Source: Symbiodinium natans (lineage: Eukaryota; Sar; Dinophyceae; Suessiales; Symbiodiniaceae). From it: a stretch of DNA of 64,000 nt. Of the stretch, positions 25,101 through 37,100 are shown in pieces (the first letter of the stretch is position 1; every line of letters starts with the position of its first letter). A model generated the notes under the pieces. It ran no database searches. It was not told the origin of the DNA and worked only from the letters and a program-made list of their open reading frames with translations. The stretch lies in NCBI GenBank assembly GCA_905221605.1, contig CAJNDS010002301.1:1406692-1470691 (forward strand), read 5' to 3'. A program made the position numbers and the translations under genes.

Positions 25101-28100
25101 AGAGGTAGTAATCTCACCGGGCATTGGGGCTAGAGTTTACAGGGTTTAAGTGTAAGGTGACGTTGTGTTCAGTCTGACATGTTTCGAATGAATCATGTGC
25201 AGGAGATTTATGAGAATGTGGAAAGCCGCCGCCTCAGTGCCGTTACTGCCTTGCTCTGCGCAGCAGGCACATAAGCTTGGAATTAAACAATCCAGCCTAA
25301 GGCCTATCCTAACATCAAGAACCCCAAGAACGATGCTGGTGGAAGTTCAGCCCCCCCCCGAAATTCCCAAGCTGCGCTGGCTCCCCAAAACCTCACCTTC
25401 CCAAGTTTACACCCCGAAACCTATGCACCCAAACTACACCCTTTGGACAAGCCTTAGATAGAGACAGAGAACAAAGCCTGGAAATCCGCCACACCCCCAA
25501 CCGCCCTCCTCCAGATTCCCTACACGCCCTATTCAACCCTGTAGACCCCATTGAGCTACCCTAAACCCGAAACCCTAAACCCTAAACCCTAAACCCGAAA
25601 CCCGAAACCCGAAACCCTTTGAGCCCTAAAGCCCTCGAGTCCCCGTTGTTTTTGAGGCGTCAACGAGCGCCTGAAGCAGGCCTCGTCCCAGGCCAAGCTC
25701 TTCAACTCCCGCGAGGCCTACAGAGGGGCCCATGGTCGAGTGGGAGGGTTTCGGGTTTAGGGTTTCGGGTTTAGGGTTTAGGGTTTAGGGTTTCGGGTTT
25801 AGGGTTTCGGGTTTCGGGTTTCGGGTTTAGGGTTTCGGGTTTCGGGTTTAGGGTTTCGGGTTTAGGGTTTAGGGTTTAGGGTTTAGGGTTTCGGGTTTAG
25901 GGTTTAGGGGTTAGGGTTTAGGGGTTTGGGGTTTATGGTTTAGTTGGAGCTTTAAGGGTTTTCTAGGTCGAGGCCCTTTGGAGATCTGCTATCTGATCTC
26001 CCCGTATATTGAGCTTAAGAAAGTATTCCAAATCTCTTCGAAAGAGGGCTTTAAGGGCCAACCCAGCTTTTGTTGGGCTTAGGGTTTGGGGCTTAGGGCT
26101 TAGGGCTTAGGGTTTAGGGTTTAGGTTAGGATTCAGGATTTCATGTGTTTTTGGGGCTTCACCCGTTTCCCCATAGGCTATAACCCCCCCCCCCCCCCCG
26201 CTCATGCTAGGGTAGAACATTGCGGGGGCCCTATATATCCTACCTGGAGCCCCCCCCCCCCCCCACCCCCCGGACCTTGTTTTACAGTTGCCCCCCCCCG
26301 CCCCCAACAAAACAAGGAATACCATCGCAGGGTCCAGGCAGACTCAGTACACCTCGATAGCGTGCGCAGTTCTTGTGGTTCCCGTCGGGATGGCATGCAG
26401 AGCTCACATCCCAAGATAGCAGCCGCCCGATTGAGAAGCAAATGCAGCAACAAGGGCGCTCAGAAGAGGCTGTAGAGTACATCCCCCTGAACCCCAACCC
26501 CCCCCCCCCCCGAAAAAAAAAACAAAGAAAAACAAATGACAAAACAAATGCTGATCGGCCACACCCGTCACCGAGACAGCCTTCCTGTGAGCCCAGGCGC
26601 TCTTTGGGCAAGAGTCTTCCGACTACACCCACCTGCAGCAACTCCAGAAGGCAGCCGCAGAGTTTGTTTTAGAGCCACTTGTCGGGCTCCAGCGAACCGA
26701 GTGCCAGCACTTGCTTCTGATAGCAGGCCCCTATGTCAGTGCACTGGCCTTCCATCTTCTATCTTCTTCAGTCTGTTTCAGTTATGAAGTCAGCTCCTTT
26801 GCTTGGGCAGGAGTGGGAACCTTTCTCCCAACTATGGGCATCTGTCTCAGGCTGCAGATCCCGAAAGCAGCTGCTACTAGAGAGCTCAAAAGCCTTATGG
26901 CCCAAATAGCCTGCAACTCAGGTCACTGCCTACCACTGGCTGGAAGACTCTGAGAAGTGGATGCGGCGGCCTCAGTAGCTCTGAGCAGATCTCTGCTGTG
27001 TCGCTGCGTCGTCTGAACCTACCTTGGAAGCCCAGTGGTACCCTTTACCCTTTTTTGGGGTTCTGGGTTTATCTTATATATAGTAGCCAACTAAAAACGG
27101 GTGCCCTTACTATGAGATGGTTACTGGGCTACCGAGCTACAAGACAAGCGACCCCAAGTCAGAGCACTGACTGCGTGATGTCGGGCAGAGCCAATCTCAG
27201 TGTCTGGCCTGGAAGCGAACCAGGAATGGCCCCTTCCATGAGATCGACGCCAAGTATTGCCATCCGGGGCTTGTGTTGCCCCTAAACCCTAAACCCTAAA
27301 CCCTAAACCCTGAACCCTAAACCCTAAACCCTAAACCCTAAACCCTAAGCCCTAAACCCTAAACCCTAAACCCTAAGCCCTAAACCCTAAACCCTAAACC
27401 CTAAACCCTAAACCCCAGCCTACAAGCTGTCCTCGGCACTGGCATAACTTCCGACTCCGAGGACTCCAGAACTCCATCAGTCATGACCAGCTCTTTCCCT
27501 GACTTGTTTCCTGGGTAGGGTAAGGGGGGGGGACCCTTAAAAAGGGAACCTTCTTAACCCCCCTTCTGGCTCTCTTAATGCAGTGGCCTTATTCAGAGGG
27601 TCTATATCCCCCAAGGGTCCCCCCCCCTACTCCTCTCCCCTATGGTTTTGCCAAGCTGGTGGCCAGGTGAGCAGTCGGTGACGACCGGAGCCAAGACTCT
27701 CTTCAAGACGGTCCGGTGCCTTAAAGCTGGTTGTACCCCTAAGAGGTTCGCCCCCTAATATACTCCTAATATGGCCCTGATATTCCCCTAGAGGGACCCC
27801 CAAAACCCAAGGGTACAACCTTGCTGGAGGATGCAGCCGATCGCCTTAGATCTTAAAACAGGGGAGCCAGAGCCCGCAGCTGTGTGATAGGAATCGCAAA
27901 GAGTGCCCTGAAAGGTCAAAGGTCTCGAGAAGAGGGAGGACGCTGGCAAAGTGCTGCAAATCGCCAGAGACATCAAGGTGCCTTTCAGACTTCGACAGGA
28001 CTTCAGGGCTTTATAGGGTTGAATTCGGGTTTTAGTAGATCGAGCTGTATGAAGGGTTTAAGTAGGGTTTAGTAGACCTTAATACTGCTGGCTGGGGCTT

Positions 28101-31100
28101 AGGGCTTTTATTCGCTCATAGGCCCTGTCAGGGTTTCAGGTTCGATTTCTTGAGTATTTTCCGAACAGACTCGCACACCGATGCCGAAGACCTACGCTAC
28201 GCTGTGCCAGCACTGGCACTTCCTAAGCGAGCCCCAGCCCTGACCGATAAATCCTCATCGGGCACTCCGAGATTCTCCGGCTGAGCTCCGGTGCGTAGAC
28301 CTCCTTCCGTAAGACCCTCAACCCTCACACAGTGGACCCTCTCTTCCAGGGGTTTTTCGGGGGTTTAGGGTTTAGGGTTTAGGGCTTAGGGTTTAGGGTT
28401 TAGGGTTTAGGGCTATTCCAGGGGCAGATCGATGCCTTCCAGCCGTACGTCCCCATAGCGCGGGCCTGAGATCTGATACACCGGGGCACAGGCGCCGTGC
28501 AGAAACACTCAATTTTGGAACCTTTGTTGGTACAATAGGTTAGAAGGCATAAACTTTCTTTAGAGTTTTTTAACGTTAAAAAACCCTCAATTTTGGAACC
28601 TTTTTTGGTTCAATAGGTTAGAAGGCATATAAACTTTATTCGAGACCTCTTGTGCACTTGGGGGGGGGGCCCAGGTGAACTGAATCCCCTCCTTTCGGGT
28701 TGAGGGTTTAGGATTGAGGGCTGAGGGCCTAGAGCTTGGAGGGTTGTGGGTTTTGGGGCGTATGGGGCCTGGGGGATGATGGCCTGGCTGTTTGCTTTGC
28801 ATTTCCGAGAAGACAGGCGCACCGGGTGTCCTTCAAGAATCTACATGCCATGCTCAGTCCTATGAAAGGAACAGCCAGCAAAAGTAACAATAGGGGTCAC
28901 TCGTCCGAGCATTCTCGGGTTGCAGGGGCTGGATCTGTGAAACGTCTGCTGCTACAAAAGAACAGCGAACATCATCGAACCTTCAGGTATTTGACTTGTT
29001 ATGGGTACTGTACTGTGACAAGGCATCAGAAATATAGATTTACGGTTACCATAGTGGAGCAAGACACCCGAAACGGCAACAAACTTCAGGTCACGGGCCT
29101 GCGCAATCCTGGCATGCGGGACAGGCACTGGGCGCAGGCGCGGCTCGTGCTCACTGTTGCTTCTGCGTGGCTTTCGAGCTGTAGGGTTTAGCTGTGGGAG
29201 GTTCCGCCTTATACTGCTAGGGTTTATAGTAGGGGGTACAAGAATCCCTAGTAAGGACTGTTAGCATAGGGGGGGGGGAACATCCCAAGTTAAGGGTTGA
29301 GCTTCAAGCGAGGTTAGCGAGCTGGTGGGCAATGAAGTCAGTCGACTCCCCAGATGCGAAGGGACCGGCCAAGAGCCTTCGTCTTGTGCGCCCTGCAACA
29401 AAACCGGTTTAGGGTTCAGGGTTTAGGGTTTAGGCAGGGTGGAAAATATTTGTTGGGTGTCCCTTTAAGGGGATTCTATTCTATTTGGGGTATAAAAGGG
29501 GTATATCCAATTTCGGGGAAGTACCCAAATAGCCCTGCGGCACATGTGGTAGATCCGAAACGAGGGCCCCGTTTGGGGCTCCTTATTCCAATACCGAGCC
29601 TCTCCACTTTTGTTATAGTTAACAGATTATCCATCTGTCGGCAAGCAAAGAGGATCACTCATTTTTCCATGTGCATCGCGGCTGAGATCCGGAGATGGAG
29701 GAGTTCACCCTCAAGTCCTTCATTTCTCTGGGCACCCAGGATGCACTTGGGGCTATAGGGGGAAAGCGTGCTGCAGCACAAACCCTGTGGCAAACCAAAT
29801 TACAGGCACAACTCCTAGATGACCCCCCCCTAAAGCCCCTGCAAACCCTAAACCCCTGAGCCCCTACACCCCCAAGCACCCCTAAGCCCCTACACCCCTC
29901 AACCCTAAACTCCTGAACCCCTATCCGCGCAGGGTTTGACTTCAATCTTCGTCGCACGCAGTCTTTGAGGTTTGCAGGAGTATCTGAGCCGGTACAGTCA
30001 GTACAGTTTGCTCCAAAGGAGCAACGCGAAATCAGGCATCAAGTTTTGGCCGTCTTTGATGAGGGGTCTTTTGCTAAAGCTATGAAAAGCCCCTTCGCTC
30101 CTGTCCAAAAGGCAATTCCATGTGATGTCCCGATTGTCCATCCCACTGAAGTATGGAACCGATACATAATTACAATCCCAACGCACCAAGCGACGTGCGA
30201 ATTCATAATTCATTTGTCCTAAGTCTCCGTTTTAGATCTTTGCGTGCCTCCCGCATGGATCGTCCGCAAGAAAACCCGAAACCCCTAAAAAGCCCTAAAC
30301 TTCAAGCCCTAAACCCTAACCCTAAACCCTAAACCCCTATAAACCATCGCTATATACTTGACCCAGGCATGCTGGACCACGTGTCCACGCCTGGAGCTGA
30401 AGCATCGGTTCCTTATAATCACAGGGGCGAGGGTGATATAGCGTTTTAAACGGCGTTTTAGGGGTTTAGGGTATCGGGGTTCAGGGTTTAGGGTTTTCAG
30501 GTAGGGGGTTTAGGGTGTTTGTGGTTAAGTGTTTTGGGTTTAGACCGTCTAGGCTATTAAATCTACGTAGGCTCTTGATTTCGAGGCATTGGCTTCCTTT
30601 CGTACACAATGGTAACCCTTTGCGCCCTCGTTCGTCGAGCTTAGGGTTCAGGGTTTAGGTTTCGGGCTGGGGGGTGGGGGGGTTGAATCGTCACACGAGG
30701 AACATGCGCTGTCTCTGGAGGGGCGGAGAGTAAGCATTTACACCCAACAGAGGGCAACATCATCAGGAGATCCTGAAGAAAGGGCGCTGACTGCTTCGAG
30801 AATCAGATGCGGCCCTCCCCCAAAGCCTACACCCCCGAACCCTCATCGTGAACCCTAAGCCCTCTCGTCGCCATGCCTGAGGATCAGCGACATCGGCGAC
30901 CGCAGTGGCAAGGAGCTGTGAAGCCCTGAAACCCTGAACCTTGAGACCCAAAACCCAATAAACAAAACCCTAAAAACCCGACCTAAACCCTAAACCCTAA
31001 ACCCTAAACCCTAAACCCTAAACCCTAAACCCTAAACCCTCCACAGCTCCACAAGCCCCGAGGCCGCCTGTGAGGCCCTAAAGCCCTAGAGGAGCTGTCG

Positions 31101-34100
31101 ATTGAGACGCAGTTGACCAACATGATGAGCGCGTCAGGAGCTCTGCTCGACCCAGATCCCCGATCCAGGATGGGCTATAAGGCTCTATAATCCCCACAAC
31201 GATAAAGAGCCTTTTTCAGGGCTTATAGGGTAGAATAACCCTAGAAAGGGCCTTTCTCAGGGGTTATAGGGTATAATAGCCCGTCCTGGATTGCAGTCTT
31301 GGGGGCCCACATGAACGCTGCTGAAAGGGGTTTCATGGTTTCTAGACCCTAAGGGGGGATTCTAGTAGTAGAGGATGCACGAACCCAAGTTTAGGGTTCA
31401 TTTCGTCCCCAAGAATCTGATGTTTTCGGTTTAGGGTTTATGGGTGTTCTTATGTAACCATGACGCTAGAGGTCCCCCAAATCAGTCCCTTGCAGAGTGC
31501 AAGCAGACGACGCAAGGTGGGACAACATGAAGTTTGACTGCAATGAGTGCGATGCCAAGCCATCCTTCTGACTGGCATCTCTACAGTTCTGCAGAGCTGG
31601 GAGCTTCCCTTAAGATTTAGGGTTTAGGGTTTACGGATCAGGGTTTAGGGTTGAGGGTGCTATGTTTTTTTTTGGTGGGGGGGAGGGGGGGAATTGAGTC
31701 AGAGGGTGCCCATTTGGGAAGTACCCATCTGAGTGTGGTGTCGCAAGATATCCGCAGAAAGCCCTGTGCCAGCCTTCAAGCTCGCAAACTCCGAGCTATC
31801 CTGGCCCAAAACCCTTTAGTATATAGGGTTTAGGGTTTATAGGGTTTACGGCAGCTGAGCCAATGCATTTCTGCTTTCAGGCCCTACCGTACCACGGAGA
31901 CCTACATCTTGAAAGGCGCAGTTGCTGCATGTTGGGCTTCATGGAGCAGATGCTCCATTGTGAAATACTTAGCCCCCAAGTAGTCACTATGCAATTCTTT
32001 ACCAGCTTAAACCGTGAAGGATCTTGAAAAGGAGCCTTATGTTGCAGTGTGCATGTTCACCCGCTATCTGTACACACGCGTGCAGGTGTGTGTGTATATA
32101 TATACACACAGACACTGTATATGCAGCTACACACATATGTATATATATATATATATATGTATCTCGTGCATTTATCATTCCAAATGGCATATGCGCTTGT
32201 ACTCAAAAAAGGTTACAGGTGTCCGTGTCTTACCTTCCCGCGTGCATAGCAGCAGCAACCGTAGCGGTACATGTCTCTGTCGAACAAAGCGCAAGTAAGT
32301 GGTAGGAGGCTCGTAGTTAAGCTGTCTTTCGGGTAGGTGATTTGACGCACTGAAGCAATAACTTGCAGGTGGGTAAGCATGCCGGTAGGTATATACGGGG
32401 GTAGGATGGTGGCATAGGTAGGCAGGGAGTTCCCAAAACCTCGGCGGCTAGAGGGCAATGCTTTTCCTATACATTGGGAGCCTCGTATGTCCATAGCCTT
32501 GACAGGGCCCTCCTTGCTGCTCCTGTGTTTGATAATTGCGCGTGTGTGTATACATGCATATACACATTGTTTTTGTTGTTGACAGTTTTGGAGCCCTGAA
32601 CCCCAAACCCTCGCACCCCCGACACCACCGGTCGCCAGCCCCAAATGACCCCTATAGGTCTAGTGAACTTCTGCAGCACTGTCAAGTACCTTGAGTCACA
32701 TGTGCATACCGAAGCGCGCTTGGGCCCAGTGAAAGATCGATTGTCTAAGTTTGGTAGCGGAGCCTGGTCTCCGTGTAAAGCCAAGCGACGCCATAGGGCT
32801 GCCAAGGACTTCCGCGGTCCTGAGCTGGTTTGCCCAGCTCCCTTCACCTTCACGACGATCCTTGGAGCCCGCTCAATTCGACACATCTGGTTGTTTCTGC
32901 TGAAGCTGGGCATCGCTGTGCCCAACAACCAGACCGAGTGGACAAGATCAGTTTTCGGCCTTTGCGGCCCCCAACAGTGTCACCCGCACTACGAGGTCAG
33001 TTGCCTGGGAAGGACACGACACTTCGTGGACATCGAGCACGACTGCCTGAACGACTCCAGCACCGACAGCCTGAACGATCTCGGCGCGAGGCGCCCGAGC
33101 TTGCACGGTCTCTACAGCCCGAGCGCCCTTGTCTTCGGCTACTTGATCCTCGGCAAGCTCTTCGGCGCAATGGCGACACCAGGAGGCGGAGGCATCCCTT
33201 TGCACGAGTTCAGGAAAGATGTGCCTCCTGGATGGGCGCCAGGGATACCAGACTATCCCCTTCGTCTGTTCTTCGAGCGCTTGAAGCTGTGGTACTCTGT
33301 GTATGATGGAGACGACACCATGGTTGGACCACTGGTGGCTGGGAGGCTGCAAGGCAAGGCGCAACGCCTTGGAATGCAGCTGAGGCTACCCCGTCCTGAC
33401 GGAGGAGTAGACGTCGGATCGGATGCCCTGGTGCGTCTGAGCATAGAAGAAGTTCGAGATCCCTACAACCCTTCGGTGGTGCTCCAACAACACTGCCCCT
33501 CTGGAGTTCAAGCTCTGTGCAACAGCTTGAGAGCTGCCTTCGGCGTCTCGGACCAAGAGATGGTGAGTCGCTCCATCGAAGACTTCATGGAGTTTCGCAG
33601 AGGCAAGCTCAGCTTCTCCGAGTATGCCGTCGAATGGGAGATCCGCTTGGAGGAGGCAACGGCTCGGGCTGGCTTCGAGGTCAACGAGGTGGCGAAGTTC
33701 TACCTGTTCTTCCGCAACTCAGGGCTTCCTGCTAAGCTCATCGAGGACATCAAGCTGCAGGTGCAAGGCGACATGAGACGCTTCATCGAGGCCAAGACCC
33801 TTGCGTTGCGACTTGTCAACAGAGGCACGGACGCCGGCGCCGAGCTCTACGTCGAGGAGAATTGGAACGACGAGAACTACTTTGCTGAAGACTGGGATGA
33901 GTACGACTGGACGGAAGATGGCTGGTCCTGGGCCGAGGACTTCTACCAGGACGAGTCTCAGGAGTACGACGAAGACTTCTGGCCCCCAGATGAAGGCTGG
34001 GAATCTGGTGGCAACTGGGACAGCTGGAGCGGCTATGGCGATGACGCAGACGATACATCCGCTTCCGCTGTTTCTGGTGGAGGCGGCCTGCAGGCAGCCG

Positions 34101-37100
34101 CCTCCGAACGCGATGGAGATGGCAACGTCGTCGAGGGCAACTACCCGGTCAAAGGCAAGGGCAAAGGCATTGGTTGCTCCATATGTGGCTCTCGCTGGCA
34201 CACCGCTCCGTCTTGCCCCGTGAACAACTCCGGCAGTGGCTCTGGAAAGGGCTCTGGCTTTCGACCCTACAAAGGCAAGGGCTATGGGTCCAGTAAGGGC
34301 TTCGGCAAGGGCAAGAAGGGCAAGAAGGGAAAAGGCAAGTCTCGCTGGACACCGCGTGGAAAAGGGTCTAGCGGTCGAAAGGGCTACGGCTACTATGGCT
34401 ACGTGGCAGAGAAGACACTGCGAAGCTGTTTTGGGGAACCAAGGCAGCTCACTCCGCCCGTCAAGACCAAGGCGGTGCACTTCCAGCTCGACGCAGACGA
34501 CGAGGTCCCTGTCATTGCCCTCGGTGGAGTCAAAGCGATTGCAACAACCGAGAAGTCCGACAACGAGGAGCCAAATGGTAGCGACCCTACAGCGACATCT
34601 TCGTCTACTGCCAGTGGCACCAGCAACCCCGTGGTCAAGAGGTTGGACTTCTCTTTCGCAACGTCCATCTACAGCGACCACGCGGCATTCCACACCGTGA
34701 AGGGCGAAAAGCGTCGCGGGCTACTTGTCGATCCAGGTGCAGCTTCTGGGTTGATTGGAAGCGAAACGCTGCGAGATCTGTTGGAGCATTGTGCTCTACC
34801 TACTGGCAAGCAGGTCTCGTGGCGCTACGATAAGCAAAACAGTGTGAGCGGCATCTCAGGCACACAGGAGGCCACGCTCGGCGAGGTCTCCATCCCAGTG
34901 CAGTTGGCCGGGGCCACTGGCTCTTTCAGTGCAGACGTCATAGGCGGAGAAGGCTCTCTGTGTCCCGCCTTGCTAAGCAACCCTGCACTGCGGAAGCAGC
35001 GGGCGTCTATCCTGACGGACTGGTTCAGCAATGGCGATGGAGTTCTGGCCACCTGGGATGACAACCATGGCTGGCACTACATGCGAATGCTCCTGACGGA
35101 CTCCGGCCACTACCTGCTGCCCGTTGATGACGCCCGCGAAGTGTCTGAGGAGACAACTAAGAAGGCAAACAAGCAGCTCTACCTGTGGGCAGCCGAGACG
35201 AGTCAGCAATGGAACGATGTGAGGCATTGTTTCCTTCAAGGCTGCCCCAGTCGGGAATGTGAGCGGTACCCGTCATATCCATCCGCAACATCCACTCCGA
35301 AAAGCACACCTTCATCGCTACAAGGAGTCCAATGTGAAAGTCGCGACAGCCATGAACCAAGCGCGTCAACTACGGCGGACACAACAGCCACTTCATGTGC
35401 TACCTCCAACGACGCATTCACGCCAACACCCGCATCCGCTACGACATCTCCAGCTTCTACGACCAAGTACTCTACAAAGCCTTTTCTGGGAGATCCTCCA
35501 GCGAGGAAGGAACGTGACACGTGGACAGTCGAAGGCAGCTACCTGATCCGACATCATCGAACGCCTCGGAGGATGCTATTCACTCCTCCATGCGCCATCG
35601 ACTGCCCCATCGACCCGACCATGGTTCTTGGCGACAGGATCACTGAGATCCGCGCGGTCGGCAAGAAGACAGTTCTGAAAGTGCTGAAGGACGACTGGAT
35701 ATGTGGCAGCAACAGCAACAAGGACCTGGAGTACCTTTGGACTGGCAAGACCAAGTTTCGCCTGTTGCAGCGGGATGCTACTCCAGTGACAACACCAGAA
35801 CCACTACAAGCACAACCTTCCTCTTCGCCTTCCACGGCCAACCAAGCAGCCAGTGAAACGCACTATCTGGACCCGGAAGCGTTCCCAGCGTATGATGGCG
35901 ACCACTTTCCTGAGCACTGGTCTGCTGAGCGAACAAAGCAGGCCCAACAGTACTACCGCGCCATCCCCGAGGAGTTCTACACGAAGTCTGGACGACGACC
36001 CGTCACGCCGCGCAACGCTCGAGAATGGCTACAGCAAGCGCGCGGTAAGGAACTTCGCTTTCAGTTTTGGGAATGGTGCTCTGGTTCAGGGAGGCTGTCG
36101 CTAATGCTGTTGCTGGCCAACTTCGTGGTCGGCTTCCCTGTGGACTATCGGTATGGCTGGGACCTTGGACATGCTGGACATCAGAAGCTTCTACACGAGT
36201 GTCAACAATCTTTGCTGCCTGCGCACCTCTTTGCAGCGCCAAACCGTGGTCCATGGTCCATAGCTTCTGCTGGAAAAGATCCGGCCAAACGTTCTTTCGA
36301 TCGGGCTGCTGAGCTTCCCACCTTGGAGTTCATCTTTAACAGCGCCTCATGGCAACACCACCACGAGCTTGGCTTCACGATCGAGCAACCCACAGGGTCG
36401 GCGATGTATCGTGACAGTCCGGTTGCACGCCTGACGAACATGGAGGGAGTCGGCGTGCAACGCCTGGACCAATGTATGCTGGGCGCTCAAGATGAACATC
36501 AAAATCCCATCCGAAAGGCGACTACCTTTCTCAGCAATCGCAAATGGAAAGTCCTCATCAAGCGCTGCTCGGGCCACAAGGGTCGACCTCATGGCGTTCT
36601 TCAAGGGCAATGCAATGGCTGCAACCGCACCACTTTGGCGGCCGTCTATCCCAAGCGCTTGTGTCACGCGTTCGGTCAAGACCTTTGGCGACTTCTTCGT
36701 GCTGATCAACTTCACACCTGCAAGCCCTGGCCGCGGACGTTGTTCTGGTTGCATGGGTTCTTCTACAGCTGCGAAAAGTGTCGACTTGGTCGCGCAGCGC
36801 CGCCGGGCTGTGAGCACTCCCTGGCCCCCGGCGAGTGTCGCTATGGTCAACCTGGTGTTCGTGGCGTACCTTCCGCGCGGACAACGCGTCAACCTCGTCC
36901 AACTTTGTCGGATTTGGAGGACCCCACTGGTCCGTTCAAGTTTCTGGCGAAGTCCGGCGACTACAGCATGATTCGGCTGGCTGTGGACGCCTCTTTGCAG
37001 ATCACGGACGACAACCAGCTTTACCTCAAGGCCGCGCTCATGCAGCTGGTGGAGTCTTGTCTCGACCTCTTTGCCAAGGAGAAGAGCGTGCATAGTGACC

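Noticed and set aside
26370-26490. Open frame with [20 protein letters not shown]
   Set aside because: It looks coding, but the exons at 25,657 and 26,597 join directly as FNSRE-ALFG, leaving no place for it in the dynein.
28175-28215. Frame [17 protein letters not shown] as the dynein R-H-W block
   Set aside because: The true [11 protein letters not shown] block is at 29,090 and the neighbouring exons join without this one.
32645-33169. First 175 codons of the 2,951-codon ORF as the N-terminus of Gag
   Set aside because: The ATG at 32,645 lies outside the element and the frame runs through the LTR and primer site. ATG 33,170 is the plausible start.
33719-34693. 324-codon minus-strand ORF opposite gag
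   Set aside because: Shadow of the gag frame, which has the zinc knuckle and protease.
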